From contig CM060733.1 of assembly GCA_030704615.1 (NCBI GenBank), positions 17,980,001 to 18,044,000 of the forward strand: 64,000 nt of DNA. The letters are read 5' to 3'. This DNA comes from Takakia lepidozioides. Lineage: Eukaryota > Streptophyta > Takakiopsida > Takakiales > Takakiaceae. Shown here piece after piece: positions 56,201 to 64,000 of the stretch. The position numbers were made by a program, and so were the translations under genes. The first letter of the stretch is position 1. The number at the start of each line of letters is the position of its first letter. The notes beneath the pieces were generated by a model that saw only the letters and a program-made list of their open reading frames with translations, ran no database searches and was not told the origin of the DNA.

Positions 56201-58631
56201 ACAGACAAAAGGTGGAGAAAAAGGGAAGGGTACAGGCAGATTAAAAGATAGTGCCTACTACAATTGCACTCAATTAGAAATGAAATGAAAATGGTAATTC
56301 ATAACGTCCGCGGAAAGCTCCAAGGGAGAGGAAAATGTACTCATAAGACTTTGTTTGCCGTAGCCTTCTGGCCATAGACCCCACGCCTAGTTTGGACGGC
56401 AACAGAGGGGAAGACACTACCCCTTGATATAAACAATTGGTTCATGCTTTCCTCTAGAAAGCACTTCACACAAGCATCAATCTGCTATGTATTGAGCAGC
56501 CCAAAGAGAGAGAGAGAGAGAGAGGTTACCTGAAGCCTGCAAAGTCAGAGTTAGAGTAGACACTCAAAAACTCGGCCAAATCTTCAACAAGATAAGGCAC
56601 GTACACGGCATCAACCCCACTTTCCACAAAAGCTTTGTTGTGTAGCATGGGACCCTTACTGTGATATACCGGATTGCCTACAATGCCAAAGACTTTTGTA
56701 TCTCTTCCTACCCGCCCGAGCTGGTACACTTGGGATAGTTCCACCAAAGTGGGCTGTCCAGGAGCCGACTCCTGCGCTTTACTTAGTGATCCGAATGTCA
56801 AATAGCCCCCAAACTTTGGGCATAGAAGGCGGCTTATCATACCTTTTGGTCCCATCGCCAATGCTATTGTTGGCACCTGCAGCACATAGGCGTATTCAGT
56901 TGGATTGGTCTTCTGGCTCAAATTCGAGCAATGGACTTCAGAGTGAGAATGGAACTTCAGAAAAGCTTACTTGGGAATTAGCAAGCAACTGAAACACGCG
57001 AGCCACATCTGTGATATTTTCAGCTGTCGTGGCAAATTTGACAATATCAGCACCCGTTGACTGTATTTTAGCCACCAGTTCCCCTATCTCCTCTAGTGAT
57101 GGCGTAGTGTTCCAATTATGATTAGACACAATGATCTTCGTAGGTGATGCACAATTATTGTCTTTCACTTTCGCAATGAACTCCGCAGCCACCTACACAA
57201 GCCTGCCGCCACTTCAGCCCCTCACTTCAACACTCTTCATCACCACCTTAGATAGCTCTCACCCTGCCACCTGACCGCCAAAGTTAGATTTATCCTCCCT
57301 CTGTGCTTCCGCACAACTGGTCCACCATTGGTGGTCCCAAGTTGTATTCAATGGGCAGTCCAATCAGTCACATGTGCCACAGCTGTGGAAAGTACAGACT
57401 ATTAGTGACAGAGCTGCCAGATGCCACCCATCAATCAATAAGAATACGCTGTAAGCAGATTATCATGCACTCTGCACAATGCCTGGTAATTGTGTGCTTC
57501 AATTCCATACCCTGGTGGATAGAAACCCCACCGGAGGCTCCAAGAAGGTTGACATCCTGGGCCCTCAACGGTACATGATAGCCAACGTTCACAGGGACAG
57601 TCAATGGGTAGATTTACTCTGCCCTTTGCTGACTACAATGCAACTAACACTGCAACTATGCCACATGTCTTCCCCGGTGTACAACAGGGGCCTAAGTCCG
57701 GAAGGGATGCCCCACTGAGGATATGTAATTTTGACAGGAAGCTGTTAAGCGCAAATATCTCCAACTCGGAAGGGAAGCCTAAGTTTACAACAGGGGACGC
57801 GTTCAATATCCCAGCTCCTGGTCAAAGTGAGGATCCATCTTTATGCAGTTTTACATGCAGTAGAACTCTATTCCCTCTTTTAAGAAAGAGGGTAAATCAA
57901 AGGGAACACTGAAAAAATCAGACCTGCAGCTCCACATCAATGAATTCAGCACCAAGGTCAAGGGCTAATCGCAGTGCATCCTGCCGGGTGGTTTCGTCTC
58001 CTTCGTACTCCCCTCCTTCCCATTTTGCCCTGAGCAAACAGCACACAAATTTCTCAGAATTTCTCAGAATTTGAAATCATTTTGCAACTGTAGCTATTGG
58101 AACGTTTTCCCCCACATTGCTTCTCACTTCTCATTAGTGACATGTCTCCAACATACAGTCTTACTGAGCACTTTAGGATTATATCTTAGAATATACAGCA
58201 GAAGCTCTGAAGGCAAAGCAAATTTGCCAGCTGAATCAAACACTCATCCCACATACATCCTCTGTCTCCACGTGGAAGCAAACTAAACTCCAATTCGAAC
58301 AGCCAAAGCACCTCACTCATTGTATCAAGCCTTGAAGCTGTGCTCAGAAAGACTTACGCAGAAAAGGAAAGTACCTGTTTGTAACAATAACTGGAAGTGT
58401 GCGTGCGTTCAACAGGACAGGCAGATCAGCTGCGGCATTGAACCCTGTGATGTGATCTATCCGCAGTTCAACCACATCTGCCCCATTGGCTTTCGCCACG
58501 CCAATCTGCCCTACCATCTCAGGGACGGATTTCGCCACGAGTGGGGCACATATGAGACAACCCTGCGGAGTCATGACGCCCTTCTGCTGCTTCTCCAACG
58601 CCAACCCCTGAGTCCCAGCCACCTCGAACAT
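53251..58631 (-). CDS. DHQ-SDH: bifunctional 3-dehydroquinate dehydratase / shikimate dehydrogenase
   Basis: Catalyses steps 3 and 4 of the shikimate pathway: 3-dehydroquinate to 3-dehydroshikimate, then NADPH-dependent reduction to shikimate. Ten exons: 58631-58375, 58029-57924, 57192-56971, 56876-56530, 55927-55864, 55498-55387, 54963-54826, 54627-54479, 53653-53491, 53297-53251. All phases fit, giving 1605 bp and 534 residues. Dehydratase motifs are VVELRIDH (53-60), SNHNW with catalytic His146, and DIVKFATTA with the Schiff-base Lys173. Dehydrogenase motifs are GNPVYHSKGPMLHN (262-275), VTIPHKEAAL with catalytic Lys317, NTDCEG (352-356), GAGGAGKAL (389-397) and NRNFGRAQ for NADP. It ends ELMREVIIKAMY. 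The first ATG follows directly after an in-frame TGA, and no plastid transit peptide is present in this model; an upstream exon is possible. Confidence 0.93.
54020..54312 (-). mobile_element. tRNA-derived SINE (second family) in a DHQ-SDH intron
   Basis: On the minus strand it starts with gatggccgagtggttagggc (54312-54293), a Leu/Ser-tRNA-like box A. A box B-like word (gggttcaaa, about 54261-54269) follows, then a body of about 230 bp ending near 54020 with agttacgcctgcttcggcaa. It lies in the intron between exons 8 and 9. The head lacks a matching acceptor stem, so it is not a functional tRNA gene. Confidence 0.75.
56340..56470. repeat. dispersed repeat, third copy, in a DHQ-SDH intron
   Basis: Matches 34660-34810 and 36385-36500 (ttgtttgccgtagccttctg and catgctttcctct). 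It lies in the intron between exons 4 and 5, near a GA microsatellite (56505-56524). Confidence 0.6.
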
Positions 58632-60522
58632 TCAGAACAATTTTGAGCGTCTCACGATCCAACCTCCTGACCGTGTGTAACCGAGAACACGGTAGACTGA
58701 AACTTTATAACGTCTCCGGAGGGACAGACACAGACATGAAGAGAGATTAGGTCAGTCGATTCCCCAGCTATTATCACACATAGTCGATGGAATCTCAGAG
58801 TCCCATTGACACTATGATGCAAACAACTCACAGTTTTGTTGTGCAGATGACTTATCTGTACTTCAGCGGTCAGAGAGATGAAAGGAGAGCAAGACACAAG
58901 TTCGGACGAGTCAAAACCGGGAGAAAGTGAGAAAGTGCGTTGCAATCTAATGATGCACGTGTGTTTGATACCTCAGATCAGCATTGTTGTGTGCGGCCAA
59001 ATATTGACCCTTGTGATCACCATTGCGGGTCAAAGGATGCTCCAACTGTTGACCAATTCTAAGCTGATGTAGATATCCCTTACGTAATATTCTTCATCAC
59101 GTGGAGGAAAGAAAGAGCTCTAGCCCTTATGGGCACAAAAGTATGCACTAGAGTGAATCTATGAGTGAGAAATGTTCCCTAGCACACGGATGGATGCAAA
59201 TTTCAATGCAACGGGAAGGGGAGGTTTCCTGATTTGCTTCTGCGCAAACAGTGAAAACGAAACAAGCATTTCGTAAACGTTTGGACTGCGTGTCCAGAGT
59301 TGGAAAATGTACAATCCTCCGAAACGGAACTAATGTTCGGCTCTTGCATTTGAGCATGCCACGAATCTATTCCGTGGTCAAAATTTCCACAAAAATTCTT
59401 CGCATGGAGTTTTCCCCATACGCCCAACTCTACCTTTCCCTCCATGTTGAGTAAGATCACGGACAAATGCACAGATAGAGTGGAGATTTGATATGTTGGT
59501 CCCAAGTCAGATGGGGGCCTATACAACTACCAAAACACAGAATCACTGATCAACCTTGTTGCAGAATAAGACTAAGTGAGCAGATGAGAATTGTTAAACC
59601 AGTGTGTTTGTGATATTTGCTTGCGAAGCAGAACAAAAACTCGTTGGGCTTTTATTGATGAAGATCAACTAGCTTCAAAAAGCTGGGAGAAACTGTCACT
59701 ACTTTATCAGGGTTTGGTCGAGAACATAGGGAAGATGATTCTACTCTGGACTTCTGATGCGGTTGACGATCACCTGGGAAATTCTGGAGCTGTGTCTAAC
59801 CTCTTCCTTCTACCTGGGATGTGGGACAACATTCTCCTAGAGCTCACCTTCCTCGCTGATCGCCTGGATATCACAGCTTTACGGCGATCAGGCTGTAGAC
59901 CGTAACTTTTACTCATGATGGCCACATCTACAGTGTTGCAGTATTCCTTACTCTTACCGTTCAATCCTCCATCATCTGTCGAGCTTGACTGTAACCCCAA
60001 TTGCTGATCTGGTAACGAGACTTGCAGCGATTTCTGGGCTGCCACTAAAAGTCTTCTGGTGACGGATAGAGTAAAGCCTTTTAAGTTTGCACCCAAGTAC
60101 CCACACAACTTCTCGTACAGGTGGGTGGGCATGTAAACTTAAGGAGTGATTGCAACAACATATCGCTCATATACAAAACAAACACAGGCCCAAGTTGAGA
60201 TGGCAAGTTTTCCAATAGACACATCTCATTACCCGACCTCCCTAACTTCAAATATGACCTAATCAAGCTGCCAAAGTTGACAGATGGAGAGCCACTTACA
60301 CCAAAAGCTCCGCTCTGTCACTGTACTCTGGATCAGAAATGTCTTCACCTAGGTAATGTCCCCTCACCTACTACGGAATGCAGTGAACGGCTGCTAACTA
60401 GCTTAGCAGGCAGGTGGGGCCAGGTGGGGCTGGTGCCTAAGACTTATAAACTTAGTATGTTGCAAACTACACGTCCTCAAATTGGATGCTGTCTCCGCTC
60501 TTTGAGGCAAGTCTGTAACATT
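58632..60522. other. intergenic region between DHQ-SDH and the F-box gene
   Basis: It must hold the DHQ-SDH promoter (minus strand) and the 3' end of the F-box transcript. The minus-strand frame 60132-59770 is open for 120 codons and begins after a possible acceptor (ccttaag). It could be an unlinked exon, but I have no family match. No clear TATA box was fixed. Confidence 0.4.
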
Positions 60523-63500
60523 CTAGAAGCTAAAACAAGCAAAGCAAAGACTTTTCTTCCACGTCCCTGACTTGAATTCTGTGTGCGATAGTTGCTCTTG
60601 ACGACATCCTGAGAGGAAGTGGACTGGTTCGACAGGGCTATCGGAGTGTACATATATCTCCAATGTCTGTAGAGTAGGAAGGGCGGAAGTGAGGAGGCGC
60701 AAAACAGAAAGACAAGTCTCAAGCCTTTGCACTATCATATGTACAATCAACCTCTTCAGTTCTGGCCACTTCTGAACCATAGATAGTTCGTGGTCGCTTT
60801 CGAAATCGGACTCCATAGCATGCCACAGACCAGGGCCGACACTCAAGGTGTGCAGGCCCGGGCATGACAGCTCCAGGGCCTTCACGTCGGGAAGAGACAG
60901 AGGAACCTGCCGCATAACTCCCTCCCACTTGCCGTCATCTCCTAACGCCATGCACGGAACGTCGAGAAACACTTTCTCAAGATATGGGTTCCCCTTAATG
61001 AGCTTGGAGAGAGTCGAGAAATGAGATGCCCCGAACAACAGCTCTTTCAAATTGGTCACCTGCTCGAATTCCACTTTTGCACCTTCTCTCTTCTCCATAC
61101 ACACCGCGATGTATGCAAGATTCGGAGCGCACACTTTGAGGGAGTCAGGGCAGGCCATCTTTAGCTGCAATTTCACCACATTTGGCAAATCTAGATCAAC
61201 AGTTTTGGCCTTTGTGGATAGTCCCAAACACAGGACCTTCAGATGCTGCGAAGTCAGGCGAGCTTCCTGCACTCCAAATACGCTGACCAGAGCCAGGGTC
61301 TCGAGGGCTGGCATGCACTCGTTGATGTCCATTAGTGACTTTTCCATCATTTTGATACACCGCAGTGTCAAACTCTTGGCTTGCGGCAGCACTTGACACC
61401 CTGATGTGTCAAGGAACATATTTCTCAGCTCCAAAGTCTTCAATCCTTTACCTGTTACCACCACCCAACATGCTATTGAGTTACTCCTAGCATGCCTTCG
61501 ATCTCGCTTGCAAAACCAAAAAGTGAAGTGTAAAAATATCCAGTCTTAACACCTGCAGCTATGACAAGCACCCTCTGTGGAAGGGTTGAAAAACAGATCC
61601 TTTAGATAATGATTCAGCGAGATGACCAAGATCATGGACGAGCTTCACTAAGCTCCTTCGGTGTGGGGCCCCACAGCACCGAGCAGCAACGAAAAAGCTT
61701 CAAACTGCCGCTCAAAACTTGGGAATATTCTAGTATAGCCCACCAAACCTGGAGAGAAGGGGGACCGGTGATCTTTCTGAAGTGCACAAATTCCTACCGC
61801 TGTCGTACTGACTTGCAAACTCTTGAATCTCTGAAGATGCTTTCGATTCCACTAGCAATTACTTACAGTCCTACCTGCATTTTAGGCACAAAGAGACTTA
61901 CAATTCTCGGTCAAGATTCTCAGAATTGGTGTGGGCCGCATGATGGCTTGCTGTCCATAATCGACAACGCACAGATGTTGCAGCGAGTGTTTGATCGGTT
62001 GGACCCACTTTCTCACGAACGATGGCTCACTCAACCAGAAATCCCAAAGATATATTTCTTCCTTCTGAAAGGGGTTAGCTTGCATTTCTGGCTCAATCTC
62101 CATCCTCAGCTGCTCCAAATTTCTCATCCGCTGGAGCATCGTAGTCACGGCCACCTTGAAAGAGACAACGTCGTCCTCTTCGGCATCCTCACAGGATTTG
62201 CCCGACGCATCTTGCATACCACAGCAATCGTCGTCCTCGTCCTCATCATCGCCATCATCAGAGTTGATGGGGTTCAATTTCCTCACTAGATGATAATGCC
62301 GATTCAAGCAAACAAGCTGAAGTGATTGAACGTGCTGAACCGCTAGCTGCATGGATTTGCTTACCACATTACAGCGCGCAAGATCCCGCCCATCTCGCAC
62401 ACGGTTCATCACTTCCGCGAGGACACAGGCCGGAAGCACCTGCATAACAAAATCATCGGTAGGTTCAAGTGTAGAAACGAATTTAATCCCAGTAATAGTT
62501 TGCGGCGATCCCTGCGAGAAACTTTGATCGCAGGCATACACTCCTGACAGGTAAAAACTAAGACCATACAATCCTACCAGCAGACTGGACAAAAAAACTG
62601 AGAGAGACAGAGAGAGACAGAGAGCTAATCTGTAAGCTGCAGTACCTCGCAAACTGTAGAATATATGCAACACAACACAACATGCGCAGGTGTGCTCGAA
62701 GATCTGGCAAATACCAGAGCGCACAAACGGACTGGCATGAAGTAGTTTTTTACTTTCATCGCTGTATTACCACACGGAGCCATCAGATCGGCCACCGCAG
62801 GCACCTTCAAAGCCGTCCCCAAATGATCACGGAAATTTCCGTAGCGAGGAAAGCGAGTCTTTCATATATTCCTTAGACGATCACAGTGAAGGGCTCATTG
62901 TTCCACGTCCCCAGCATGATGCCGACTTACATTACTGGGTCGAAAAGCTAGAGTGTATGCGAATGACAAAAACCTCAGAACATGACGGAACTTTCAAGAT
63001 CATTCGGACGCGTGGAGTGGGGGACCAAAGGCCCGGTGTTTATACTGAGCATTGTGCAGAGTGATCGATTTACCTCTTCTAACCCGCGTTGAAGCATGGC
63101 GCCGTCCTCGGCGGTTGTCTCCTTCAAGCTCATTGGCTCCTGCGGACAATTACGCGATATCGCATGAGACAATCAATCCTGGAATTCGAAGATATCACAA
63201 AGTGGTCTGTTCAACAGCAGAAGCCGCTCATGCCCATGCGACTCCAGTTGAGATTAGGCAACGTAAATATCAAGAATAGTACGGTTTCACCAACTGTCTC
63301 TACAGCCGAGCTCGAGAGACGAAGAAATGCATAGTTTTAGTCCAGTTTCTTGAGCAAATATGCCCACTGATTGGTGACTTACGGGGACGAGAAGCTAGGC
63401 GGGATAAAAGAGGTCTTGCCACGCCACAGCCACCAGCGGACCGTGGTACGGGACTGCGGAGTTCAACAGGCATGCAGAAACAAACGGAGAAAAGCTCACA

Positions 63501-63634
63501 ATTTCTTCTTGACTCAAGAAACCGACAAGAAAGAGAATTACGGGACAGAAGCAGTGGTTTAAAAAACTCACAGGTATCCACTCCTCAGTCTGACGACCCT
63601 TAGCGTCCACTGGAACTGCTGCAGAGACAGCCAT
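60523..63634 (-). CDS. F-box/LRR protein, At4g29420-like
   Basis: Predicted substrate receptor of an SCF ubiquitin ligase; the target is unknown. Exons: 63634-63572 (21 codons), 62439-61902, 61451-60523; phases fit and give 509 residues. The F-box follows the short first exon: LPACVLAEVMNRVRDGRDLA then RCNVVSKSM, with the Leu-Pro start and VSKSM end typical of the domain. An acidic insert follows (NSDDGDDEDEDDDC) and then irregular leucine-rich repeats (GLKTLELRNMFLDTSGC, LETLALVSVFG, LKVLCLGLS, VVKLQLKMACPDSL, VKALELSCPGLHTLSVGPG, LPTLQTLEIYV). The layout and the phrase FVRKWVQPIKHSLQHL resemble Arabidopsis At4g29420. The first intron is about 1.13 kb. The gene ends at a TAG in the minus strand near 60523. 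The start exon was chosen for its ATG and GTGAGT donor in phase 0. Confidence 0.85.
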
Positions 63635-64000
63635 GCGATCTGGCTTACCTCATGCAGCGTGCATGACAGCTAGGAGTTCAGGAAGACATCAAAGACGAGA
63701 CTTTTACTGTCCAGCCACATAAATCCGGCGACTTTGGGGAGGACACTAACGGCACAAATTCAGGTCCCTTCCCCTCGCTCATCCAGAGGCACTCTCGGGT
63801 ATTTCGACTCCCCTCCTCGCGAGCGGCGCGAGCTTGCAAATACCATAGCTGCACACCACACCGATGGTTTCAGGTGCCCTTATAGCGCGAGAGAGACGAC
63901 GGGTCACCCTCTGATCCAACGGGCCTTTCCGTCGCCCGGCTCCAGAAGCCGGGCCCACCTCTCTCGAAACATCGGCCTCATCCCATCAGTCCGTTTCTTC
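63635..64000 (-). promoter_or_regulatory. upstream region of the F-box gene
   Basis: The 365 bp before the F-box start codon are GC-richer than the rest of the window (for example ctcctcgcgagcggcgcgag near 63813), as in many plant housekeeping promoters. I could not fix a TATA box or a start site. No other gene is visible to the window end. Confidence 0.35.

Noticed and set aside
61609-62289. Plus-strand frame of 226 codons
   Set aside because: Shadow of exon 2 of the F-box gene and its intron; no ATG or domain support.

Overview
The window is plant nuclear DNA. It carries intron-containing genes of families typical of land plants: an L-cysteine desulfhydrase, a caffeic-acid-type O-methyltransferase, the fused dehydroquinate dehydratase/shikimate dehydrogenase found in plants, and an F-box/LRR protein. 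Between them lies a large load of Ty1/copia, Ty3/gypsy, LINE, SINE and MITE debris. The exact species cannot be told from sequence alone. The genes align with Arabidopsis relatives only moderately, and a non-seed plant such as a fern or lycophyte is my guess, not a demonstrated fact.

Layout. 1-17.5 kb is a rearranged segmental duplication. Two broken copies of a small secreted Cys-rich protein gene lie 6.7 kb apart. The first has its last exon present only as an inverted block upstream. The second is split by a decayed 4.7 kb LINE inserted in its first intron. 18-22.5 kb holds a dead copia element on the minus strand. 22.5-27.4 kb is AT-rich and contains a TIR-bearing non-autonomous element, a clear 1.1 kb hAT-type element with an 8 bp target-site duplication, and tRNA-derived SINE pieces nested in it. 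27.5-29.65 kb is the cysteine desulfhydrase gene (+). 30.5-31.45 kb has plus-strand coiled-coil exons that I do not recognise, followed by a gypsy fragment. 33.0-37.0 kb is a higher-order tandem duplication (two blocks of about 1.7 kb) that appears to carry repeated exons of an unrecognised minus-strand gene. 37-46 kb is transposon and satellite territory: a plant L1 tail, an irregular inverted satellite, and a decayed RNase H-bearing LINE with an odd chromodomain-like stretch.

48.8-64 kb is the gene-rich end, all minus strand: an O-methyltransferase (3 exons, 377 aa), a pogo-like MITE, the bifunctional shikimate-pathway enzyme (10 exons, 534 aa) and an F-box/LRR gene (3 exons, 509 aa). I checked intron phases exon by exon, and each of these three models, as well as the desulfhydrase (607 aa), closes without a frameshift. 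The O-methyltransferase and the shikimate enzyme belong to connected metabolism, since aromatic amino acid supply feeds phenylpropanoid methylation. Nothing in the sequence shows that they are co-regulated.
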